Positions 1 through 5,276 of a stretch of 5,817 nucleotides of DNA are shown piece by piece. The DNA lies in the NCBI GenBank assembly GCA_043803085.1, contig JAZDKM010000121.1, positions 1 through 5,817 of the forward strand, in the 5' to 3' direction. Within the stretch, counting starts at the first letter, position 1; every line of letters begins with the position of its first letter. Source of the DNA: JAAEQG01 sp043803085 (lineage in GTDB: Bacteria > Planctomycetota > Phycisphaerae > UBA1845). A program made the translations under genes and the position numbers. Under the pieces are notes generated by a model that searched no databases, was not told where the DNA came from, and was given only the letters and a program-made list of their open reading frames with translations.

Positions 1-137
1 CGACTATTTCGACTCGATCGGCCTTCCGAGAGTGGGTGCGTCTTCGGACGCTTAACCTGGTCGAACCGCCGTGGTACGGACCCGTATGCCCGGTGGTGTG
101 GGAGGGGCGGAGCCGCGAGGCTCCCCCCTATCCCGAT
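1..137 (+). ncRNA. 3' end of a group II intron (domains V and VI)
   Basis: Domain V is at about 65-97. Its basal stem pairs 65-71 with 91-97 and contains a CGC catalytic triad at 67-69. Its upper stem pairs 74-78 with 83-87 and closes a 4-nt loop at 79-82. Domain VI is at about 100-134. Pairs are 100-103 with 131-134, 104-107 with 126-129, and 109-114 with 119-124, capped by a GCGA tetraloop at 115-118. A130 is left as a single bulge, the position of the branch-point adenosine, seven nucleotides from the likely 3' splice site after 137 (intron ends ...CCCGAT). The pieces and their order match bacterial group II introns whose domain V begins GAACCGCC. One oddity is a U72 x C90 mismatch where relatives, as I remember them, have a U-A pair. 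Domains I-IV lie outside the window. Confidence 0.72.
2..55 (+). CDS. C-terminal tail of a probable group II intron maturase/reverse transcriptase (partial)
   Basis: Only the last 17 codons are in the window, reading DYFDSIGLPRVGASSDA and ending in TAA at 53-55. The tail alone has no diagnostic domain. The call rests on position: the stop lies about 9 nt before a structure that folds as group II intron domain V. In ORF-bearing group II introns the maturase is encoded in domain IV, immediately upstream of domain V. Such proteins splice the intron RNA and reverse-transcribe it during retrohoming. The other two forward frames are also open through this short stretch, so the reading frame is inferred from the stop position. 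The body of the protein lies left of the window. Confidence 0.4.
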   Translation, partial: DYFDSIGLPRVGASSDA

Positions 138-194
138 CAACGGCCAGCCTGCGGGCGAGCATTCCTCGGTACGGTGCTCAAAACCACACTCCGC

Positions 195-232
195 AAAAAA
201 ACTCCTGCCCCTATTCCAAGCGCTGGAGGCAG
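195..232 (-). terminator. Candidate rho-independent terminator of the surface-protein gene
   Basis: Read on the minus strand, a 7-bp stem (CTGCCTC with GGGGCAG, one G-U pair; plus-strand positions 226-232 and 205-211) closes a 14-nt loop. It is followed after GAG by seven T residues (195-201). It begins 20 nt beyond the stop of the cysteine-rich surface-protein gene, the expected place. A second short hairpin (235-241 with 251-257, 7 bp) overlaps that gene's stop codon and has no T tract. Confidence 0.45.
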
Positions 233-251
233 CCGCCTAGAATGCAAAACT

Positions 252-1631
252 CTAGGCTAGGAAACCGATGGAGCGGCGCGTGGGCTTGGACCGCCCAAGA
301 TAAATCTTCGCGGCGGTCAGAAGAAGCAGAGTCATAATGCCCAACCCCCACTCGGAGATGGTCGGAATCGAGCTCTGCGCGCATTCGATCTCGGCGCAGG
401 CCTGGAGCTTATGCCAGGTGCATGTCGCGCACCGACAATCGGACAAGGCGACATCGTCGGTGCAACCGCCGAACGGTGCGTGGTTGCAGCACGCACCGCG
501 TTCCGGGACGCAGCCCGCGTCGCCGCACGTGCTGGCGCGGGTCCATACACGGTGATCGCCCTGACAGTGTCCCTCGAACGTGTCGTCCACACATTGACCG
601 CTCAGGGTATCACAGCACGCCCCGAGAAAGCGCCCGCAGTCCGGGCCATCGGGCGGACAGGATTCATCCGGCGTGAAGGCCACCGGCCCCGGCTCGTCGT
701 CGCATTCCGAACGCAGCACGTTGTCGACGCAGCCTTCATCCGGCGTGCCGAGCCCGAAACATCACTGCCCGGCAATGATGTTAACGACGAACCCGTTCTC
801 TTCGGCGCTCGAGACGTCGCACCAAACGCAGGTCCCGGCAAGGAACGTCTCGTCCCGGTTCAAATCGACGATGTACTTCCCTCTCGCGCCGGCAGGAATG
901 TCGAGCACCAGCATACCCCCGTAGTACACCATGCCGCCATCTCGACGGAATGTTGCATGCACCGCGAACCAGTAGTAGTTTGGCGTTGTGGTCTCCGTGT
1001 CCCCGGCGACGCAGCCACCCGCGCACCAACTGTTCGGACGCCCCGTGCCCAGCCTGTCCAGGTATCCCGCCTTGCACTTTCCCGCCTCGCATCTCGCCCA
1101 GCTCTCGCCGAACGCTGCGGCGCATTCGGCATCCGCGGCGCAAAGGACCACGGTAGGAGCGAGATCCACGCCGGCATTCGACGGAACCGCATTGATACCT
1201 TTTTATCCCGAGGCATCGATCTTGACCTGGTAGATCTTGAGGGGCGGCACGTTGTCGCCATTGGGGTCCCAGTCCGACAACTGGACCTCGAACCACGCCC
1301 GAAACCCGCCGACATATGCCCGCAATTCACTGCCGACGATCGTGGTGCCGGGCGGGTACGAACCGACTTTCGCCGGGACGGGTGTGACGCCCAGAATCGC
1401 CGTGGCTGCAGGTTCTCCCGCGACCACGGTGTCGATCTGGGCCGGATCGCCCGACACCAAGCGCGCAGGTTGAGATGTCACGTGATCCTTACCGCGCAGC
1501 GCGGAGCCGTCGCCCACGCCCGGCGCGGCGTGCGCCTGAACCCTCCAGAGTAACGCTGCCGCGAGCGCGAGGGCCGCTGTCCGGCGCGACCCACGAGCGG
1601 CGTTCACAGCCGATTGACGGAGATGCAACAT
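252..1631 (-). pseudogene. Secreted Cys-rich surface protein with IPTL-CTERM-like tail, interrupted by two in-frame stops
   Basis: One continuous frame of 459 codons runs from ATG at 1631 to TAG at 252-254, broken by TAA at 1203-1205 (codon 143) and TGA at 762-764 (codon 290). The start is chosen because it opens a signal peptide: basic residues, then ALALAAALLW, then a cleavage-like AHA-AP near residue 35. Conserved-looking text resumes directly after each stop, so these are nonsense changes, not gene borders. After codon 290 come three Cys-rich units of about 35-45 residues, two starting GACC, with the pattern CC-x(n)-C-[VT]-D-[DN]-x(n)-C. The C-terminus has SIPTISEWGLGIMTLLLLTA followed by basic residues, the motif, membrane helix and charged tail of IPTL-CTERM-type sorting signals. 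Planctomycetes carry many such exported proteins of unknown function. A translated product would stop at 142 residues and lose its anchor. No strong Shine-Dalgarno precedes 1631. Alternatives are sequencing errors or, less likely, stop recoding. Confidence 0.75.
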
Positions 1632-1824
1632 GGGGTCACTCGTATAGTTTACTCGATGGACGACCCTGCCGCAAGCCCCGGCACCCGTTCTCTGAGCCGC
1701 TTGGGTTGTTGCGGATGGGCTTTGATTGCGGGGCGGAAGTGAATCGGCGGAGGGGCCTTCCCCGCACTCGTCGGTGTTTCCGCTGCGCCAACGGGGGGCC
1801 GGGAAAAATTCTTTCATTTTTTAC

Positions 1825-1828
1825 CCCA
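1825..1828. repeat. Candidate 4-bp target-site duplication (left copy), CCCA
   Basis: CCCA lies directly outside the candidate left inverted repeat of the insertion sequence and is matched by CCCA at 2954-2957 directly outside the right one. The match is short and C-rich, so chance is possible. Confidence 0.35.
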
Positions 1829-1843
1829 CTGCCCCCTTGACGC
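1829..1843 (+). repeat. Candidate left terminal inverted repeat of the insertion sequence
   Basis: CTGCCCCCTTGACGC matches the reverse complement of 2939-2953 at 12 of 15 positions, mismatching at positions 5, 11 and 12. The similarity does not extend outward, where the sequence becomes the CCCA duplication. Confidence 0.38.
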
Positions 1844-1910
1844 GGGGATGTTTTGCGATGATAATGCCCGGAGGTTTGATGGAGAGCAATGCCCGCCGGT
1901 TTCATTATGG

Positions 1911-1917
1911 AAAGGAG
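1911..1917 (+). promoter_or_regulatory. Ribosome binding site of the transposase
   Basis: AAAGGAG ends 9 nt before the ATG at 1927. It decides the start against in-frame upstream codons (from 1726), which would place coding sequence across the IS end. Confidence 0.7.
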
Positions 1918-1926
1918 TCCCTGCCC

Positions 1927-2923
1927 ATGCGTCTGTTTACCACCGATTCGCTGTTCCCTTGGGACAAACTGCCGGACAGCCCGGACCTGGCAGCGCTTCG
2001 CTTCCTGCTGGACCTGCTGCCCGATCAACGCCTGCTGGCCGTCCTTCGGGCCTATCGCGGCAAGGGACGCAATGATTATCCGGTGCACATCCTGTGGCGG
2101 GTGCAGGTGACGCGGTACCTGCTACGCCATGTGACCATGGAGGCCTGCCTGTCCGAGCTGGGCCGCAACCCCGCGCTGCGGCGTGTGCTGGGCATCGAGG
2201 ATGGGCAGGGAATCCCGGAAGCCTGGAACATGAGCCGTTTCTTGGAGGTCCTCGGGCACAAGCAGCACCTCGACTCTGGCCTATGACAAGGCGGCCGACG
2301 ACTGCAAGACCCATGAGTTGTTGCACGAACAGCAGATCAAGCCCCTGATCCAAAACCGTTCGCTGTGGAAGCAGCAGAGCGAGCAGATGCTGCCCGGGCA
2401 CGATGGAAACAGCAACGTGGTGCACGACGAGTCGGGGACGCTGTACTGCTATAACACGGTCTCGGCGGTGCCGGTGAAGCACAAGATGGCCTACATCGGC
2501 TATGAGAAGAGCCGGGGCACGCTGAAGTACCGTTGCCCGGCCCGGCACGGGCAATGGGAATGCCCCAGTGACACGAAGTGCAACCGAAACAGTTGCTATG
2601 GCAAGACGGTACGGGTCAGGTGCGAACTGGACCTGAGGCGCTTCCCGCCGATCCCGCGGGCCACCAAGGAGTTTGAGAAACGGTACAAGGGACGAACGGC
2701 CATCGAACGGGTCAACGCTCGGGTCAAGCTGTTCTGGGGAGCCGATGACGGAAACGTGACCGGGGCCGCGCGTTTCCACGCTCATGTGGCGACCATCATG
2801 GTCGTGCACATTCTGACCGCCAACTGGTTGGCGATGTCCCCCCGCTATGAGGGCAAGAGTCTCTCCCCCACACGCTTGTCGCTGCCGGCCCGTCGTCTGC
2901 ACAAGGCCGCCGCCGTGACCTGA
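1927..2923 (+). pseudogene. IS1182-like DDE transposase, internally deleted and out of frame
   Basis: The N-terminal part (1927-2286, 119 residues, then TGA) begins MRLFTTDSLFPWDKL and has the DUF772-type transposase N-terminal domain at about residues 35-118. The C-terminal part continues in another frame from about 2273 to TGA at 2921-2923. It opens with TLAYDKAADD, which carries the expected second catalytic Asp of the DDE fold. It later has YKGRTAIERVNARVK, an exact Y-x2-R-x3-E-x6-K signature of IS4/IS5-superfamily transposases with the catalytic Glu. The segment that should hold the first Asp and the start of the RNase H fold is absent. The two parts total about 335 residues against roughly 480 in relatives as I recall them, so about 150 residues are lost at a junction near 2268-2275. 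The size is not a multiple of three, so the frame also shifts. The product is certainly inactive. The family name is by recollection; the superfamily is firm from the motif. Confidence 0.82.
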
Positions 2924-2938
2924 CCGAGCGGCGTGAGG

Positions 2939-2953
2939 GCGGGAAGGGAGCAG
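2939..2953 (-). repeat. Candidate right terminal inverted repeat of the insertion sequence
   Basis: This is the inverted partner of 1829-1843 (12 of 15 identical), starting 16 nt after the transposase stop and followed immediately by CCCA. Confidence 0.38.
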
Positions 2954-2957
2954 CCCA
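2954..2957. repeat. Candidate 4-bp target-site duplication (right copy), CCCA
   Basis: Identical to 1825-1828 and directly abuts the right candidate inverted repeat. See the left copy for the caution about its short length. Confidence 0.35.
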
Positions 2958-2970
2958 GTTGTCATCCAGA

Positions 2971-3013
2971 CCGACGTCGCCGTGCAAACCGGCCGCTGAC
3001 GTCGGCACCGACG
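2971..3013 (+). repeat. Overlapping inverted repeats able to form alternative hairpins
   Basis: CCGACGTC (2971-2978) is perfectly complementary to GACGTCGG (2998-3005), an 8-bp stem with a 19-nt loop. The same right arm, as CGTCGG (3000-3005), is also perfectly complementary to CCGACG (3008-3013) with a 2-nt spacer. The middle segment can therefore pair with either neighbour. No T tract follows, so neither fold is a classical intrinsic terminator. Confidence 0.5.
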
Positions 3014-3296
3014 CTGCGCGCCACCAACCATCCCACCCGCGGCACAGAGCCCTCCCGCCCCGGTTATGCCCGAACTCCACCCCTTGGTTCGCTCATTCCC
3101 CTACGCCCGCGCCGACGCGGGAGCATTCCTGAGGGGTACAACGCAAGCGGCTCGCGTTTTTCTGCAATCCGCTTCGGGCAGCGCCGCGTTCGCGTCGGGG
3201 GCGGCGACCCGGAAGGTCACGCCCGTCCCATCGTACCGTTCTCCCTCGGCTCGGGCGCTCCTTCGTACCCGCTGTTTTACCGCCCCGATGGGGGCC

Positions 3297-3324
3297 TTGA
3301 CGGGGTGTGGATTCCCGCTAGACT
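3297..3324 (+). promoter_or_regulatory. Candidate sigma-70-type promoter for rplM-rpsI
   Basis: TTGACG (3297-3302, 5 of 6 to the -35 consensus) and TAGACT (3319-3324, 4 of 6 to the -10 consensus) are separated by 16 nt. Transcription would start near 3331, giving a leader of about 40 nt before rplM. Nothing else between the IS and rplM fits as well by eye. Confidence 0.45.
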
Positions 3325-3371
3325 CCAGCACTGAGTGTTGTCGGATGGTATCGTGTTTAGGCGTTAACCCT

Positions 3372-3815
3372 ATGCCTCACTATAAGTTACGTAGCTTCGT
3401 CGCCCAGCCGACGAAGGTCGAGCAGAAGTGGTTTCACGTGGACGCCACCGACCAGGTGCTTGGTCGCCTCGCCACGAAGATCGCCACGGTGTTAATGGGC
3501 AAGCACAAGCCCACCTACACCCCCAACGTGGACACCGGCGACTTCGTCGTGGTCACCAACGCCGCCAAGTTCAAACTGACCGGCAACAAGGCCGAGACCA
3601 TGATGTACCCGAGTTATTCGTTTTATCCCGGCGGGTACAAGGAGGTTCCGTTTCGCCGCGTTCTGCGCGACACGCCGGAGCGCATCCTGGAGTCCACCGT
3701 ACGGCGGATGTTGCCCAAGAACGCGCTTGGCCGACACATGCTGAGCAAGCTGAAGGTCTACGCTTCGGACACGCATCCTCACGCCGCGCAGCAACCCGCG
3801 CCCTGGGCCTTTTGA
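3372..3815 (+). CDS. rplM: 50S ribosomal protein L13 (uL13)
   Basis: This is a primary 23S rRNA-binding protein of the large ribosomal subunit, needed early in 50S assembly. The 147 residues are close to the usual 142 or so. The L13 core is clear: W20-F-H-V-D-A-T-D with GRLAT at 31-35, the KPTYTPNVDTGDFVVV stretch at 47-62, YPGGYKEV at 85-92, and the family signature RRMLPKNALGRHMLSKLKVY (111-130) followed by THPHAAQQP (134-142). The usual Gly after KVYA is Ser here. I chose ATG 3372 because homology begins a few residues later. ATG 3345 is in frame and would add nine residues (MVSCLGVNP). Neither start has an obvious Shine-Dalgarno, so 3345 stays possible. rpsI follows after 29 nt, the common bacterial rplM-rpsI pair, and is probably cotranscribed from the candidate promoter at 3297-3324. 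Confidence 0.97.
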   Translation: MPHYKLRSFVAQPTKVEQKWFHVDATDQVLGRLATKIATVLMGKHKPTYTPNVDTGDFVVVTNAAKFKLTGNKAETMMYPSYSFYPGGYKEVPFRRVLRDTPERILESTVRRMLPKNALGRHMLSKLKVYASDTHPHAAQQPAPWAF

Positions 3816-3824
3816 TTGACGATC

Positions 3825-3834
3825 AAGGACGGAG
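3825..3834 (+). promoter_or_regulatory. Ribosome binding site of rpsI
   Basis: AAGGACGGAG lies in the rplM-rpsI gap. Its GGAG (3831-3834) ends 10 nt before the ATG at 3845, supporting that start and hence an alanine/proline-rich N-terminal extension on S9. Confidence 0.6.
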
Positions 3835-3844
3835 ACACGACGAA

Positions 3845-4318
3845 ATGACCGACGCCCCCGCACCCGAAACGCACGCGACTCCGACCGCCGCGGCCCCATC
3901 CGCCGCCGCCAAGAAACCCGTGCTCGGAACGAACCCCTACTTCTGGGGAACGGGCCGACGAAAGACGGCCGTCGCTCGCGTCCGCATCAAGCCCGGCAGC
4001 GGCCTGTTCAAGGTCAACGATCGCGACGTGGACGAGTTCTTCAAGGTCGGGGAGAACCGCCAGGCCGTCCGAACTCCGCTGAACGTCACCGAGACGATCA
4101 AGTCGATGGACGTGTTCGTGAACGTCCGCGGCGGCGGCATCCACGGCCAGGCCGACGCCGTGGTGTTGGGCCTCGCCCGCGCCCTGGTCAAGGCCAACGC
4201 CGATTACGAACCCAAGCTCCGCGCCGGCAATCTGCTCACCCGCGACGCCCGCAAGGTCGAGCGCAAGAAGTACGGCCAAAGCGGTGCCCGCAAGCGCTTC
4301 CAATACTCGAAGCGATAA
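3845..4318 (+). CDS. rpsI: 30S ribosomal protein S9 (uS9)
   Basis: This is a small-subunit head protein whose basic C-terminal tail reaches the P-site tRNA. The 157 residues exceed the usual 130 or so because residues 1-28 form an Ala/Pro/Thr-rich extension before the conserved YFWGTGRRKTAVARV (32-46). The S9 signature is exact: GGGIHGQADAVVLGLARAL (96-114). LTRDARKVERKKYG follows at 131-144, and the protein ends in the universal SKR tail (FQYSKR, 152-157) whose last residues contact P-site tRNA. The gene starts 29 nt after rplM with its own ribosome binding site, so the two form an operon. No intrinsic terminator directly follows; the hairpin-rich palindromic element starting 37 nt downstream is the nearest structure that could end transcription. 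The gene appears intact and has normal codon use for this DNA. Confidence 0.97.
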   Translation: MTDAPAPETHATPTAAAPSAAAKKPVLGTNPYFWGTGRRKTAVARVRIKPGSGLFKVNDRDVDEFFKVGENRQAVRTPLNVTETIKSMDVFVNVRGGGIHGQADAVVLGLARALVKANADYEPKLRAGNLLTRDARKVERKKYGQSGARKRFQYSKR

Positions 4319-4355
4319 TCCTCAGCGTCGCGACCATCCAAACCCGGAGCGCGAG

Positions 4356-4607
4356 CCTCAAGTTTACCCACATTTTGGTTGTCGTGGGTAGCGGTGTCCC
4401 GGCGGGACACGCTGAGAGTAGCCCAGCCATTCATGGCTGGGTGGATCGCCGCCGTTCGAGTCGAGTCCCGGAGGGACGGCTGAGCGATTCAATCGTCCCT
4501 CCGGGACTCGGGATGTAAAAAAACGGCTCGCTTTCCCAGCGTTGAAACGCTGGGCTATTGTCATCCGTCCCTCACGGGACGGGCCAAAGATGCGGGTAAA
4601 CTTGAGG
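4356..4607. repeat. 252-bp palindromic repeat element with perfect 14-bp inverted ends (MITE/REP-like)
   Basis: The ends are CCTCAAGTTTACCC (4356-4369) and its exact reverse complement (4594-4607). The similarity continues inward as CAT(C)TTTGG with one indel. Inside are five hairpins in mirror order. A: GTGTCCCG/CGGGACAC at 4394-4401 and 4403-4410. B: CCCAGCCA/TGGCTGGG at 4422-4429 and 4434-4441. C: a 17-bp perfect stem, 4462-4478 with 4494-4510. B': CCCAGCGTT/AACGCTGGG at 4535-4543 and 4546-4554. A': CCGTCCC/GGGACGG at 4565-4571 and 4576-4582. The two halves are diverged inverted copies of each other about a centre near 4480-4486. No protein is encoded; minus-strand translation gives the MTIAQRFNAG string familiar from planctomycete genomes. 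The element lies between convergent genes (rpsI and the antitoxin), where hairpins could stop transcription from both sides. Confidence 0.85.
4462..4510. repeat. Central 17-bp perfect stem-loop of the palindromic element
   Basis: The arms CGAGTCCCGGAGGGACG (4462-4478) and CGTCCCTCCGGGACTCG (4494-4510) pair perfectly around a 15-nt loop. Each arm is itself a small imperfect palindrome (GTCCC-GGA-GGGAC), so a cruciform or two smaller hairpins are alternatives. A seven-A run follows at 4517-4523. On the minus strand this is a T7 run, but it lies 11 nt past hairpin B', too far for a textbook intrinsic terminator of the antitoxin transcript. Confidence 0.8.
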
Positions 4608-4629
4608 ATGCCCCCGGCGGACTGCCGAC

Positions 4630-4989
4630 TCATCGCCGCCGGCCGTTGCGTCTCCCAGCCGATGCCTGCTTGAGCGCTTTTTCGACGCGTGCGATCGTGG
4701 CCACGCTCGGGGTGTGTTGCCCGCGTTCAATCCGACAGAGCGTTTCGTTGCGAATGCCCGCGAGTTTCGCCAACTCCAATTGCGTCAGTCCGGCCTCGAC
4801 GCGGCTCCGAATGATGTTCCGCGCGAGACTCGCCCGCGCATACTCCACCGCCGGATAGTTGCCGTCGGCGTCCGGCTTGGGCAGGGGTGGAAGTTCGGCT
4901 GCCTTGGCAAGTCCGTTGAGGCGTTCGTAGTCGGCACGCGGCAGGATCACCTGGTCCCGCCCGTCCGGTTTCACCACCGTCGTCCCCAT
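4630..4989 (-). CDS. XRE-family helix-turn-helix antitoxin of a RelE/ParE-type toxin-antitoxin pair
   Basis: The 119-residue protein is intact. Residues 1-25 (VVKPDGRDQVILPRADYERL) resemble the short N-terminal strand-helix found in some antitoxins. Residues about 57-107 form an HTH_3/Cro-C1 domain, with LTQLELAKLAGIRNETLCRI carrying the helix-turn-helix and ERGQHTPSVATIARVEKAL completing the fold. The C-terminal tail is strongly basic (GRRNGRRR). The start codon lies 3 nt after the restored stop of the upstream toxin gene, and its ribosome binding site (GAGG, 4998-5001) lies inside that gene's 3' end, so the two are translationally coupled. Antitoxins of this type bind and neutralise the toxin and repress the operon. 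With its toxin frameshifted, this copy may persist as a stand-alone regulator or protect against a related toxin elsewhere. The HTH call is firm; the antitoxin role rests on context. Confidence 0.85.
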   Translation of the reverse strand: MGTTVVKPDGRDQVILPRADYERLNGLAKAAELPPLPKPDADGNYPAVEYARASLARNIIRSRVEAGLTQLELAKLAGIRNETLCRIERGQHTPSVATIARVEKALKQASAGRRNGRRR

Positions 4990-4992
4990 CGC

Positions 4993-5264
4993 TCAATCCT
5001 CAAGGAACCGATCGCGGTGTCCGACCCTTTCAACGATGACGCGATTCCCCTCGAGGCGAAACTGCACGCGGTAGTCGCCGGTCCGCATCCGAAACCGCCC
5101 AGCCGGCTTCCCCCGCAACGGCTTGACCCCACTACTGCCGGGTAGTTCTTCAACCGTTCAAAGATTCCTATCATCCGTCCCGGAATCGTCAGCGGAAGTT
5201 CGTCGAACGCCCTCGCCGCCGACGGAGTGATGGTTACCTCCATGCACTGTTTACCGTGGCACAT
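4993..5264 (-). pseudogene. RelE/ParE-superfamily toxin gene with a one-base frameshift
   Basis: Starting at ATG 5264 the frame reads MCHGKQCMEVTITPSAARAF, then IPGRMIGIFERLKNYPAV. It then turns into low-complexity Gly/Ser text and overruns the antitoxin start, ending at 4971. Shifting frame by one base at about 5127-5135 restores VKPLRGKPAGRFRMRTGDYR, then VQFRLEGN, VIVERVGHRDRFLED and TGA at 4993-4995. This is the classic second half of RelE/ParE toxins (PLRG, basic FRMRTGDYRV, then GHRD). Adding one G to the G4 run (C4 at 5127-5130 on the plus strand) gives AVVGVKPLRG and a 90-residue protein, normal for the family. RelE members cleave mRNA on the ribosome and ParE members poison gyrase; the sequence does not decide which. 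ATG 5264 is preferred over 5243 because GGAGAGG (5270-5276) sits 5 nt upstream. The defect may be real inactivation or a homopolymer sequencing error. Confidence 0.82.
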
Positions 5265-5269
5265 TTTGA

Positions 5270-5276
5270 CCTCTCC
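5270..5276 (-). promoter_or_regulatory. Ribosome binding site of the toxin gene
   Basis: GGAGAGG on the minus strand ends 5 nt before ATG 5264 and selects it over the internal ATG at 5243, which has no comparable site. I see no convincing promoter in the roughly 55 bp between this site and the neighbouring transposase stop, so the operon promoter may have been altered when the transposon arrived. Confidence 0.6.

Larger units (their letters stand above)
1829..2953 (+). mobile_element. Decayed DDE insertion sequence, IS1182-like, with internal deletion
   Basis: The element is bounded by candidate imperfect terminal inverted repeats: 1829-1843 (CTGCCCCCTTGACGC) and 2939-2953, whose reverse complement is CTGCTCCCTTCCCGC, matching at 12 of 15 positions. 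CCCA flanks both sides. The transposase start lies about 98 bp inside the left end and its stop about 16 bp before the right repeat, a normal IS layout. At about 1.1 kb it is shorter than related elements because the middle of the transposase gene is missing. It cannot make an active transposase, but it could be mobilised in trans if a full-length relative exists in the genome and the ends are right. The ends are inferred from sequence symmetry alone. Confidence 0.5.
2954..3371. other. Non-coding stretch between the IS and rplM
   Basis: These 418 bp hold no gene I can support. Open frames exist on both strands, including one continuous with rplM and one minus-strand run at 3101-3331, but none has a ribosome binding site or recognisable protein. 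Structure present: three mutually compatible or competing complementary segments at 2971-2978, 2998-3005 and 3000-3013 (reported separately), and a candidate promoter at 3297-3324 just upstream of rplM. The rest is C-rich and unremarkable. Confidence 0.6.

Noticed and set aside
36..337. Small plus-strand open frames over the intron end
   Set aside because: They run through the structured domain V/VI RNA and the terminator region, lack ribosome binding sites and have no protein-like character.
762..764. Selenocysteine at the in-frame TGA
   Set aside because: A TAA stop in the same frame, an exported structural protein, and no convincing SECIS-like hairpin by eye make a nonsense mutation more likely. 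Kept only as a check in the findings.
411..1553. 380-residue plus-strand open frame opposite the surface-protein gene
   Set aside because: It is rich in Arg/Ala/Val with no domain or ribosome binding site, and is explained as the antisense of a GC-rich coding frame that shows a signal peptide, Cys repeats and a sorting tail.
1646..1674. Promoter-like TTGCGG-N17-TAAACT upstream of the surface-protein gene on the minus strand
   Set aside because: The -35 matches only 3 of 6 and the leader would be about 8 nt, too short for a ribosome binding site. Not strong enough to call.
1937..3031. 364-residue minus-strand open frame across the insertion sequence
   Set aside because: It is the reverse complement of the transposase coding frames and carries no recognisable motif.
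3101..3331. Minus-strand open frame with GVTFRVAAPDANA, resembling the start of a CBM48 domain of starch/glycogen enzymes
   Set aside because: Only a dozen residues look alike, the rest is not domain-like, there is no ribosome binding site, and the frame lies across the rplM promoter region. Chance similarity in GC-rich DNA is likelier; a profile search of this frame would settle it.
4356..4607. CRISPR array or tandem repeat
   Set aside because: The repeats are inverted, nested and symmetric about one centre, with no direct repeats separated by constant-length spacers.
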